Counted from the stretch's first letter, positions 8,384 through 14,818 are shown. The stretch: 14,994 nt of DNA from Clostridiales bacterium UBA1742 (GCA_002314935.1 DCHW01000034.1:1-14994); one strand, 5' to 3'. The notes: generated by a model not told the origin, from the sequence alone. Translations and numbers: made by a program.

Positions 8384-9098
8384 ATGTTTGTTATTTCTAA
8401 GAAAAATATAATTATTGATATATTGATTATAATTTCTTTGATTGTTTTGCATTTAGGCTTAAAGAGCCAAAAGACTAATTTAGCGGTATGTTCTATAAGG
8501 GATAGTAAACTTGTTATAATAGATGCAGGACACGGAGGAGAAGACCGGAGGAGCAGTAAGTAAAAATGGTGTAAAAGAGTCTGATATTAATTTAAAAATT
8601 GCATTTAAATTAAAAAATATTTTAGAACAAAATGGGATAGAAGTTATATTAACAAGAAGCAATGAAAATGCAATTTATGATAATAGAATTAAAACATTAA
8701 AACAAAAGAAAATTTCAGATTTAAAAAATAGGGTAAAAATAGGTAATAATTCTGGTGCTAATATTTTTATATCAATACATTTAAATAAAACTACTCAAGA
8801 AAAATATTATGGATGGCAGTGCTTTTTTTATGAAAAAAATAAAGAAAGTATAAAACTTGCAAAGAGTATACAACAGGGATTAAATGATACTATAAAAATA
8901 GAAAATACTAGGGAGGCTTTAAAAATAGAAAACATATATATAATGGAAAACATTAAAATTCCAACAACAATTGTTGAATGTGGTTTTTTATCAAATGCGA
9001 ATGAAGAACAGCTTTTACAAACGGAAGAATATCAAGAAAAATTGGCACATGGAATATATAATGGAATTTGTAATTATTTTAATATAGGTAAGAATTAA
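8384..9098 (+). pseudogene. cwlD: CwlD-like N-acetylmuramoyl-L-alanine amidase, single-base frameshift
   Basis: Zinc amidase of the Amidase_3 family. The frame opened at ATG 8384 reads to VIIDAGHGGED and then stops at 8561-8563. The +1 frame continues as GGAVSKNGVKESDINL to 9098. Skipping one C (8545 or 8546) restores the expected GHGGEDGGAV and gives 237 residues, the size of B. subtilis CwlD as I recall it. The repaired protein has an N-terminal membrane anchor (about 9-26), zinc ligands His50, Glu65 and His132 (SIHLN), and catalytic Glu198 (VECGFLSN). CwlD removes peptide from muramic acid for spore-cortex lactam formation; that role here is inferred. GAGGTG at 8372-8377 decides the start. 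Outcome could be a true null mutation, a sequencing or assembly error, or programmed frameshifting; the rest of the gene shows no decay. Confidence 0.8.
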
Positions 9099-9099
9099 A

Positions 9100-9124
9100 G
9101 TAGGGACGATTTTAATCGTCCGAA
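9100..9124. repeat. Palindromic repeat, copy C (variant arms)
   Basis: GGACGATT (9104-9111) and AATCGTCC (9114-9121) form an 8-bp stem inside GTAGGGACGATTTTAATCG. It matches copies at 13977 and 14902 except that a G-C pair has become A-T on both arms, so the pairing is preserved. It lies between the amidase gene and trmFO and is not followed by a T run. Confidence 0.7.
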
Positions 9125-9145
9125 TTTATAAAAAGGGAGAGTTAT

Positions 9146-10456
9146 ATGAAAGAATATATAAATGTAATAGGTGGAGGGCTAGCAGGGTGTGAGGCAGCAT
9201 ATCAAATTGCAAAAAGAGGAATAAAAGTTTATTTATATGAGATGAAACCACAAAAATTTTCACCTGCACATAGTAATAAAAATTTAGGCGAAATTGTTTG
9301 CAGCAATTCATTTAAATCAAATGCGTTAACTAATGCATGTGGATTGCTAAAAGAAGAATTAAGAATATTTGATTCTCTTTTAATCAAATGTGCTGACAAG
9401 GTTAAAGTTCCAGCAGGACAGGCTCTTGCTGTTGATAGAGAAAAATTTGCAAAGATGGTTACAGAAGAGATAGAAAAAAATGAAAATATAAAAATTATTA
9501 GAGAAGAATATACTAAAATTCCAGAGGATGATGCAATTACGATTATTGCTACTGGACCCCTTACTTCAGAAAAGATGTCTTTACAAATAGCTAAATTAAC
9601 GGGAAATGATAAACTATATTTTTATGATGCTGCAGCTCCAATTGTAAGCAAAGAAAGTATAGATATGAATATTGGCTTTTTAGGTGATAGATATGGTAAA
9701 GAAAGTGATAATAGTTATATAAATTTGCCATTCACCAAAGAAGAATATGAAAAATTTTATAATGAGCTTATTAATGCAGAGGTAGTAACATTACATGATT
9801 TTGAAAAAAAAGAAATTTTTGAAGGATGTATGCCGATAGAAATAATGGCAAAACGTGGACAAGATACTATGAGATATGGACCATTAAAACCAGTTGGATT
9901 TACAGATCCTAGAACAAATAGTAGACCATATGCAATTGTTCAATTAAGACAGGATAATAGTGATGGTACTTTATATAATTTAGTAGGATTTCAAACAAAT
10001 TTAAAGTTTGGTGAACAAAAAAGAGTGTTTTCAATGATACCAGGACTGGAAAATGCAGAGTTTATAAAATACGGAGTAATGCATAGAAATACATATATTA
10101 ATTCTTCAAATTTATTAGATGAAACATTTAATTTAAAAAGTAATTCTAATATATATTTTGCAGGACAAATTTCAGGGGTGGAGGGATATGTAGAATCAAT
10201 AGCTTCAGGATTAATAGCTGGAATAAATGCAGCCTTGAAATACAGAGAAGAAAACAGAGTTACTTTTCCAGAAGATACAGTTATGGGGGCGCTTAGTAAA
10301 TATATTTCAACACCAAATAATAAATTTCAACCAATGAATGCAAATTTTGGAATATTACCACCATTGGAAGAAAAAATAAAAGATAAAATAAAAAGATATG
10401 AGCAAATGTCGAATAGAAGCTTAAAAGCTTGTAAAAATTTACATAATATGGTATAA
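9146..10456 (+). CDS. trmFO: TrmFO, folate/FAD-dependent tRNA m5U54 methyltransferase
   Basis: A 436-residue flavoprotein, the usual length for this family. TrmFO makes 5-methyluridine at position 54 of the tRNA T loop, using methylenetetrahydrofolate as carbon donor and reduced FAD. The N-terminus carries the dinucleotide-binding motif GGGLAGCEAAYQIAKRG (9-25). The family-typical segments LGEIVCSNSFKSN (Cys52) and FEGCMPIE (Cys228) supply the two functional cysteines. The end, GILPPLEEKIKDK, is also typical. The start follows GGGAGAG at 9135-9141. No promoter is obvious in front; it probably shares a transcript with the amidase upstream, with palindrome copy C lying in the 47-bp gap. Confidence 0.97.
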   Translation: MKEYINVIGGGLAGCEAAYQIAKRGIKVYLYEMKPQKFSPAHSNKNLGEIVCSNSFKSNALTNACGLLKEELRIFDSLLIKCADKVKVPAGQALAVDREKFAKMVTEEIEKNENIKIIREEYTKIPEDDAITIIATGPLTSEKMSLQIAKLTGNDKLYFYDAAAPIVSKESIDMNIGFLGDRYGKESDNSYINLPFTKEEYEKFYNELINAEVVTLHDFEKKEIFEGCMPIEIMAKRGQDTMRYGPLKPVGFTDPRTNSRPYAIVQLRQDNSDGTLYNLVGFQTNLKFGEQKRVFSMIPGLENAEFIKYGVMHRNTYINSSNLLDETFNLKSNSNIYFAGQISGVEGYVESIASGLIAGINAALKYREENRVTFPEDTVMGALSKYISTPNNKFQPMNANFGILPPLEEKIKDKIKRYEQMSNRSLKACKNLHNMV

Positions 10457-10457
10457 T
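10429..10457 (+). promoter_or_regulatory. Extended -10 promoter for the coiled-coil repeat protein
   Basis: TTGTAA at 10429-10434 and TATAAT at 10452-10457 have a 17-bp spacer, with an extended -10 TG at 10449-10450. The -10 overlaps the stop codon of trmFO. The next gene starts at 10500. Confidence 0.55.
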
Positions 10458-10499
10458 AAAGATGTATTATGAAAATTAGATAAATTTGGAGGAATTTGT

Positions 10500-12035
10500 A
10501 TGGGAAAAGATAATAAATATTCAATGGAAACTTTGAATAAAATTTTTGAAGATACTAAAAAAAGATTACCAAAAGAAACTTTAAAGGATATAGAAAAAGA
10601 ATATGAAATGGATAAAGAAGAAAGCTATACAGAAAGAATAGAATATCTAGAAAAAACTGCAGAAGAAATAGCTGATGTTTGGATTCATGGAGAAAAAGCA
10701 GATAAAGGAAATATTGAGAAACATGGTAAGGACAGAGATATAATTGCTTTGAAAATTAAAGAAAATGAAGAAATGAGAAAAGACTTTAAAACTAAATTAG
10801 AAAGTATTGAAGAAGGAAAGAAAAAGTTAGAAGATCATAATGGGAAAATAAAAAACGCAACAGAAAATTTAGAAAAATATAAAAATGGTCTACAAGATGA
10901 AATTGAGAAATACGAAGAATTAGGTGAAGCTGATAAAGAAGAATTTAAGAATGGTGGAACTTTAAACAAAGCAAATATACTTAAAGCACAAGAATTAAAA
11001 GAATTAATGAATAAAATAGAAGACTTTTTAAAAGATCCAGAAAAAATGATAGAAGAAATTAAAAAGATAGAGGAAAAAAATGTTCAAAATCAACAACAAG
11101 CACAACCAAAGGCAGCACCTCAACAACAAGCGCAACCAAAGGCAGCACCTCAACAACAGACACAACCAAAGGCGGCTCCTCAACAACAGACACAACCAAA
11201 GGCGGCGCCTCAACAACAAGCACAACCAAAGGCAGCGCCTCAACAACAAGCACAACCAAAGGCAGCACCTCAACAACAAACACCAGATCAAAACAAAAAA
11301 ATACTTTCAATTGATGCTGAAAAAGGAATTGTATCATATACACAAGTAATAGGAGAAACTACATATAGAGAACCAGGGGAAAGCTTGGATAAAATTTTTA
11401 GGGAGAAAAAAGAAATTAGAAAGGAAGCTTTAGAATTTTTAAAATCTGAGTTTGAAGATATAAAGTTTTCAAAAAGAGAAATTAGAAAAGTTAATCCCGC
11501 AATTTTAAAAATATTAACAAAAGCTGAAGATAAAAATACATTATTGAGAATGTTAGATGCAGTGCAAGGTAAGGGAGAATTTCCTATAGATGAATTTGAA
11601 TTTAATTTAGAAAATCCTTTAAGGGTAAGCGATAAAACATTTAAAGAATTAAATAAATATGCTCTTAAAGATAATAAAATTTTAGGCTCAAAATTTAAGA
11701 CAATACCACATTTAGGAATTAAGTCGTTTGTAAGCAGATTGCCAATAATAAAGAGGAGAGAAAGTTCTATTGAAATACAAAAACAATTACCTACTTATGC
11801 AAGAGAAAAATATAGGTATGAAAAAGAAAATGCAAATCAAAATGCTATGCAATCTAAAACAGAAACAAAAATTAATAATGGTGAACAGTATTTATCATTT
11901 GCAGAAAAACTTAAAAGAGCAGCTGTTAACCCTGATAAACTATCAACTAAACCATTACGTGTTCAATCAGAAATAGGATATGCAATAGAAAATGCAAAGA
12001 AAAAAATAGAAGAAAAAATTAATGATGGTAGATAA
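10500..12035 (+). CDS. Unrecognised cytoplasmic coiled-coil protein with QPKAAP repeats
   Basis: A 511-residue protein that I do not recognise. There is no signal peptide or membrane segment. Residues 1-190 are very rich in Glu and Lys with heptad-like spacing (YLEKTAEEIAD, IEEGKKKLEDHNGK), so probably coiled coil. Residues 198-257 are six tandem copies of QQQ[AT]QPKAAP, a flexible, cationic and proline-rich linker. Residues 265-511 form a more ordered charged domain (ILSIDAEKGIVSYTQVIGE, then FLKSEFEDIKFSKREIRK) that ends in Lys/Glu-rich helices. The start follows GGAGG at 10488-10492. It has its own promoter and terminator, so it is a single-gene unit. The linker resembles those joining domains in scaffold proteins, but no function can be assigned. 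Confidence 0.85.
   Translation: MGKDNKYSMETLNKIFEDTKKRLPKETLKDIEKEYEMDKEESYTERIEYLEKTAEEIADVWIHGEKADKGNIEKHGKDRDIIALKIKENEEMRKDFKTKLESIEEGKKKLEDHNGKIKNATENLEKYKNGLQDEIEKYEELGEADKEEFKNGGTLNKANILKAQELKELMNKIEDFLKDPEKMIEEIKKIEEKNVQNQQQAQPKAAPQQQAQPKAAPQQQTQPKAAPQQQTQPKAAPQQQAQPKAAPQQQAQPKAAPQQQTPDQNKKILSIDAEKGIVSYTQVIGETTYREPGESLDKIFREKKEIRKEALEFLKSEFEDIKFSKREIRKVNPAILKILTKAEDKNTLLRMLDAVQGKGEFPIDEFEFNLENPLRVSDKTFKELNKYALKDNKILGSKFKTIPHLGIKSFVSRLPIIKRRESSIEIQKQLPTYAREKYRYEKENANQNAMQSKTETKINNGEQYLSFAEKLKRAAVNPDKLSTKPLRVQSEIGYAIENAKKKIEEKINDGR
11091..11283 (+). repeat. Six 30-bp tandem repeats plus a partial seventh
   Basis: Units start at 11091, 11121, 11151, 11181, 11211 and 11241, with a partial unit at 11271-11283. 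Each reads CAACAACAR, then a C-rich part ending GGCRGCNCCT. Differences are few and mostly at third codon positions (GCA/GCG/GCT), plus an Ala/Thr switch. The tract is clearly richer in C and G than its surroundings. In-frame length changes would not disrupt the gene. Confidence 0.95.
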
Positions 12036-12048
12036 ATTTAAAATTAAT

Positions 12049-12078
12049 AACTGTCAACGAAAGTTGGCAGTTTTTTTT
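12049..12078 (+). terminator. Rho-independent terminator after the coiled-coil gene
   Basis: AACTGTCAAC (12049-12058) pairs with GTTGGCAGTT (12063-12072) through a GAAA tetraloop with one wobble pair. A run of T residues extends to 12078. Confidence 0.93.
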
Positions 12079-12110
12079 GTTAATTTTCATATGTTTTTTT
12101 AAAAAAACTA

Positions 12111-12137
12111 TTGCATTATAAAATTTAATGGTATAAA
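12111..12137 (+). promoter_or_regulatory. Promoter of the mraZ division cluster
   Basis: TATAAA at 12132-12137 is preceded by an extended -10 TG at 12129-12130. The best -35 candidate is TTGCAT (12111-12116) with a short 15-bp spacer. Its place directly upstream of the MraZ-type repeats supports the call. Confidence 0.5.
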
Positions 12138-12145
12138 ATATGGTC

Positions 12146-12175
12146 AAAGTGGAGGAAAGTGGTAGGAAGTGGTTA
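12146..12175 (+). promoter_or_regulatory. MraZ operator: three 10-bp direct repeats
   Basis: AAAGTGGAGG (12146-12155), AAAGTGGTAG (12156-12165) and GAAGTGGTTA (12166-12175) are contiguous direct repeats on a strict 10-bp period, about one helical turn. MraZ from other bacteria is known to bind tandem GTG-containing repeats upstream of its own gene; in Mycoplasma these are AAAGTG[TG] repeats. The array starts just after the -10 and covers the expected transcription start, fitting autorepression of the cluster. Confidence 0.82.
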
Positions 12176-12207
12176 TAACTTCTGGAATAAAAAAAGAGGT
12201 GAAATGA

Positions 12208-12639
12208 TTGCTAATAGGCGAATACACACATTCAATTGATACAAAAGGTAGATTAATAATGCCAGCTAAATTAAAAGATGATATTGGCGAAAGTTTTGTA
12301 ATAACAAAAGGTTTAGATGGTTGTTTGTTTGTGTATTCAAGAACAGAATGGAAAAACTTCGAAGATAAATTAAGAGCATTTCCTCTTACTAATAAAGATG
12401 CAAGAGCTCTAGTAAGATTCTTTCTAGCTGGTGCAATGGAATGTGAACTAGATAAACAGGGAAGATTTTTAATTAGTGGTAATTTAAGAGAATTTGCATC
12501 ATTAGAAAAAGATGTTGTAATAATTGGCGTTCTAGATAAAATAGAAATTTGGAGCAAGGATAAATGGCTTCAATATAGTGAAAAAGAAAATATGGAAGCA
12601 GATGAAATTGCAGAAAAAATGGCAAATCTAGGTATATAA
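12208..12639 (+). CDS. mraZ: MraZ transcriptional regulator of the division cluster
   Basis: A 143-residue protein of the standard MraZ length. It holds the two AbrB-like halves with their DxxxR signatures: DTKGR at 11-15 and DKQGR at 82-86, each followed by a short strand (LIMPA, FLISG). MraZ forms a ring that binds tandem repeats upstream of its own gene and regulates the division and cell-wall cluster. The start is TTG: GAGGTGA (12196-12202) lies 5 nt upstream and the resulting N-terminus, MLIGEYTHSIDTKGR, matches the family. The ATG at 12204 is in another frame. The operator repeats lie 33 bp upstream of the start. A 278-bp gap separates it from rsmH, long for this cluster. Confidence 0.96.
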   Translation: MLIGEYTHSIDTKGRLIMPAKLKDDIGESFVITKGLDGCLFVYSRTEWKNFEDKLRAFPLTNKDARALVRFFLAGAMECELDKQGRFLISGNLREFASLEKDVVIIGVLDKIEIWSKDKWLQYSEKENMEADEIAEKMANLGI

Positions 12640-12917
12640 CTTGAAAAAGTTAATATAAATTCACAAAAGACTTTAAAATACAAAAGAGAAAAGTATGGGT
12701 TGGAGAAACCAACCTATAAAAAATACTAAAGAATTTTTAAAATACAAAAGAAAAATAAACCAATAGGTATGAAGTAATACAAAAGACAAAACTTTTAATA
12801 ATTAAAAGTCAAAAGATAAAATGGTAATAAACAAAAGAAAATAAATAAACAAAAGATAATGACAGCTGGTACTTATTTACCAGCTGTTTGACTGTTATTT
12901 AATGTAAGGGGTTTGTT
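12640..12917 (+). other. mraZ-rsmH gap with dispersed ACAAAAGA motifs
   Basis: No gene is seen. The octamer ACAAAAGA occurs at 12663, 12680, 12744, 12779, 12831 and 12849, with a TCAAAAGA variant at 12809, often as TAAAATACAAAAGA or AATAAACAAAAGA. A 10-bp hairpin (12694-12703 with 12709-12718, one wobble, loop AGAAA) and a second one at 12862-12887 are also present. The motifs are A-rich on the coding strand and unevenly spaced (17-64 bp). Confidence 0.6.
12862..12889 (+). terminator. Perfect 10-bp hairpin between mraZ and rsmH, possible weak terminator
   Basis: ACAGCTGGTA (12862-12871) pairs perfectly with TACCAGCTGT (12878-12887) around a 6-nt loop. Only three T residues follow before GACTG, so it may give partial termination or stabilise the mRNA end rather than stop transcription fully. 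Confidence 0.5.
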
Positions 12918-13856
12918 TTGGATAAAATGGAATTTAATCACATTTCTGTGCTATTAAATGAATGCATAGATAATTTAAATATAAATCCAAATGGTATATA
13001 TGTTGATGGTACTATGGGAGGAGCTGGACACAGTATTGAAATTGCAAAAAGATTATCTACAAAAGGTACATTAATTGGAATAGACAGAGATATAGAAGCT
13101 TTAAATGTAGCAAGACAAAGATTAAAAGAATTTAGTAATATTAAATATATAAATAATAATCATGATAATATAAATCAAATTTTAAATGAATTAGAAATTA
13201 ATGGTGTAGATGGAATTTTGCTTGATTTGGGAGTGTCTTCATATCAAATTGATGAACCAACAAGAGGATTTACATATATGAACAATGGACCTCTTGATAT
13301 GAGAATGGATAAAACTCAAAGTTTGACTGCAGAAGATGTTGTTAACTCTTATTCAGAACAGAATTTAGCTAAAATTATTTATGAATATGGAGAAGAAAAG
13401 TTTTCTAAAAAAATTGCTAAAAATATTTGTGAATATAGAAAAAATAAAAGGATAGAAACAACAGAAGAATTAGTAAAAATAATAGAAAAAAGTATTCCTT
13501 CAATTAGTAAAAAACAAGGACATCCAGCTAAAAGAACTTTCCAGGCAATTAGAATAGAAGTAAATAATGAAATTGAACCATTGTATAAAACAGTGTTAAA
13601 TTCAATTGATGCATTAAATTCAAAAGGAAGATTGTGTATAATTACTTTTCATTCATTAGAAGATAGAGCTGTAAAAAAAGCATATACTGAAGCAAGTGGA
13701 ATATGTACATGTCCTAGTGATTTGCCATATTGTGTTTGCAATAAAAAAGAATTAGGAAAGATAATAACTAAAAAACCAATATTACCAACAGAAAAAGAAA
13801 TGAATATAAATTCAAGAAGCAGAAGTGCAAAATTAAGAGTGTTTGAAAAAATATAA
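12918..13856 (+). CDS. rsmH: RsmH, 16S rRNA m4C1402 methyltransferase
   Basis: A 312-residue S-adenosylmethionine-dependent methyltransferase (formerly MraW) that N4-methylates C1402 of 16S rRNA. Visible motifs are DGTMGGAGHS (30-39, cofactor binding), DLGVSSYQID (103-112), RGFTYMNNGPLDMRMD (116-131), HPAKRTFQAIRIEVNNE, ITFHSLEDR and the cysteine-rich CTCPSDLPYCVCNKK near the end. Length and motif order are standard. TTG at 12918 is the likely start, 6 nt after TAAGGGG (12905-12911); ATG at 12927 is too far from that site. In most Bacillota ftsL follows closely, but here nearly 200 bp of repeat-like sequence intervenes. Confidence 0.97.
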   Translation: MDKMEFNHISVLLNECIDNLNINPNGIYVDGTMGGAGHSIEIAKRLSTKGTLIGIDRDIEALNVARQRLKEFSNIKYINNNHDNINQILNELEINGVDGILLDLGVSSYQIDEPTRGFTYMNNGPLDMRMDKTQSLTAEDVVNSYSEQNLAKIIYEYGEEKFSKKIAKNICEYRKNKRIETTEELVKIIEKSIPSISKKQGHPAKRTFQAIRIEVNNEIEPLYKTVLNSIDALNSKGRLCIITFHSLEDRAVKKAYTEASGICTCPSDLPYCVCNKKELGKIITKKPILPTEKEMNINSRSRSAKLRVFEKI

Positions 13857-13976
13857 AATACAAATAAAAAAACAAAAAGGAATAACCTTATAGCATTAGT
13901 AATAACGATAATAGTAATGCCAATGGGGATGGCAGGCTGTCTAAAAATTAATTTAAAATTTGGTTATACAAATATT
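13857..13976 (+). pseudogene. Dead 5' fragment of a prepilin-like gene
   Basis: Bases 13864-13906 match the first 44 bases of the prepilin-like gene at 14951 with one substitution and one deletion. The substitution changes the start ATG to ATA (13864-13866). One A is missing after ACCTT, which shifts the frame. With the base restored it continues VITIIVMPMGMAGCLKIN, like the hydrophobic start of these proteins, and fades out near 13976 where leader copy A begins. It directly follows the rsmH stop codon and cannot encode a working protein. Confidence 0.8.
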
Positions 13977-14033
13977 GTAGGGGCGATTTTAATCGCCCGA
14001 AGAATAATAAAATGGAGGAATACAAATGAAAAA
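13977..14033 (+). repeat. Leader cassette copy A (palindrome, RBS, ATG)
   Basis: This 57-base block is identical to 14902-14958 except for one base (T at 14021, C at 14946). It holds a palindrome (GGGCGATT 13981-13988, AATCGCCC 13991-13998), a ribosome-binding site TGGAGGA (14013-14019) and an ATG at 14026. At the other copy this leader starts a prepilin-like gene; here it opens only a 13-codon frame running into ftsL. Confidence 0.9.
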
Positions 14034-14067
14034 TAAAGGAGGTGTGAATTTTGCCAAGAAATTATAG
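14026..14067 (+). CDS. Short leader ORF overlapping the ftsL start
   Basis: ATG at 14026 behind TGGAGGA (14013-14019) opens a 13-residue frame, MKNKGGVNFAKKL, that stops at 14065-14067, inside the beginning of ftsL in another frame. Its codons contain the ftsL ribosome-binding site AAAGGAGGTG. It may be translated and coupled to ftsL, or be a by-product of cassette insertion. No function is claimed. Confidence 0.35.
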   Translation: MKNKGGVNFAKKL

Positions 14068-14554
14068 TAGATATCAATATGAAACTAGCCCGAGAAAACT
14101 TGAACCAGAATACACACCTATTAAAAATCCATACAAAGGTAAGAAAAGTACAACTAAACGTAGCAAACCAAAACAAGCACAACTAAAAAAAGAAAAAATA
14201 AAAACTATAAAATATTTGGTAATAGGATTTGCAGTTTTGTTTTTTATTTGTTATAGGAATTCACAAATTGATGAAAGCTTTGCAAAAATTCAAGAGTTAA
14301 AAAGTGAGGTATCAGAAGTAGAAAAACAAAATGCACAGTTAAAGGTTTCTATTGAAAACAGTATGAATTTAAGTAATATTGAACAACAAGCTAAAGAATT
14401 ATTAGGAATGCAAAAACTAAATTCAAAGCAAACAGTATATGTAACATTGCCAAAATCAGATTATATAGAGTCTGCAAGCGAAGAGGTTGTAATAGAAGAA
14501 GATCCTAGTGTAATAAATAAAATTGTACAAGAAATTAAAAATTTATTTAAATAA
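14051..14554 (+). CDS. ftsL: FtsL-like septum-formation membrane protein
   Basis: A 167-residue bitopic membrane protein. Residues 1-53 are a basic cytoplasmic tail (KKSTTKRSKPKQ), 54-68 the membrane segment (KYLVIGFAVLFFICY), and 72-105 an extracellular coiled coil (IQELKSEVSEVEKQNAQLK). NLSNIEQQAKELLGM and VYVTLPKSDY after it are typical of FtsL/DivIC-like proteins, as is the position after rsmH. FtsL joins the divisome with DivIB/FtsQ and DivIC/FtsB. The start is TTG, 6 nt after an excellent AAAGGAGGTG (14035-14044). Sequence identity in this family is low, so the call rests on topology and gene order. The expected transpeptidase gene does not follow. Confidence 0.85.
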   Translation: MPRNYSRYQYETSPRKLEPEYTPIKNPYKGKKSTTKRSKPKQAQLKKEKIKTIKYLVIGFAVLFFICYRNSQIDESFAKIQELKSEVSEVEKQNAQLKVSIENSMNLSNIEQQAKELLGMQKLNSKQTVYVTLPKSDYIESASEEVVIEEDPSVINKIVQEIKNLFK

Positions 14555-14583
14555 AATTTCTAATAGAGACTTGGAGTTTTAAC

Positions 14584-14634
14584 AACCCAAATACTGATTT
14601 TTAGGGTTAAAAAACAGGAGGGGATATTTGGGTT
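14584..14634 (+). repeat. Inverted repeat after ftsL
   Basis: AACCCAAATA (14584-14593) is a perfect 10-base complement of TATTTGGGTT (14625-14634), separated by 31 nt that include AGGAGGGG. The transcript could form a stem-loop. No T run follows, so this is not a standard terminator. Confidence 0.5.
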
Positions 14635-14682
14635 AATATACATAGATAATAATTAAACAAAAGAAAAACGGGGTGAAATCAA

Positions 14683-14754
14683 ATGACAGTTAAAACCATT
14701 GGGGCTGTAACACACACACACACAATACAATTTAATAAATATAAAAAAGAATAA
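14683..14754 (+). CDS. Possible 23-residue peptide containing an (AC)7 tract
   Basis: ATG at 14683 lies 6 nt after GGGGTGA (14671-14676), a good ribosome-binding site. The frame begins MTVKTIGAVTHTHT and ends IQFNKYKKE before TAA at 14752. The THTHT portion is encoded by the (AC)7 repeat. It resembles no protein I know. It could be the remnant start of a lost gene, a leader peptide, or chance. Confidence 0.35.
   Translation: MTVKTIGAVTHTHTIQFNKYKKE
14710..14723 (+). repeat. (AC)7 dinucleotide tract
   Basis: Seven uninterrupted AC units lie inside the short ORF at 14683. Such tracts are uncommon in so AT-rich a sequence. Gain or loss of one unit would change the reading frame. Confidence 0.9.
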
Positions 14755-14758
14755 ATGT

Positions 14759-14818
14759 AAACACTATATTTATGTATTTTTTTGTATACAAAAAAATATG
14801 TAAATATGGTGTTTTTGT
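14759..14818 (+). terminator. 56-nt near-perfect hairpin followed by T residues
   Basis: The left arm 14759-14786 pairs with 14787-14814 over 28 bp with only three wobble pairs, centred on GTA|TAC. T residues at 14812-14816 and again at 14818-14820 follow the right arm. It probably terminates the mraZ cluster transcript, but the arm length is far beyond a usual terminator and also fits a palindromic mobile-element relic. Confidence 0.6.

Noticed and set aside
11091..11283. Regular 30-bp repeats suggesting a CRISPR array
   Set aside because: The units are contiguous without spacers and read in frame as QQQ[AT]QPKAAP inside a larger protein.
11028..11349. Long open frames on both strands across the 30-bp repeats
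   Set aside because: They arise because a 30-bp period without stops stays open in every frame; composition is low-complexity (LRRC/NNKHNQ-like) and no RBS supports them.
12204..12206. ATG as the mraZ start
   Set aside because: It is out of frame with mraZ; TTG at 12208 gives the family N-terminus and fits the ribosome-binding site.
12888..12893. TTGACT as a -35 for an rsmH promoter
   Set aside because: No -10-like hexamer occurs at the right distance before the rsmH RBS.
14683..14754. Start of an ftsI/spoVD gene
   Set aside because: The frame ends after 23 codons and shows no membrane anchor or penicillin-binding motif.
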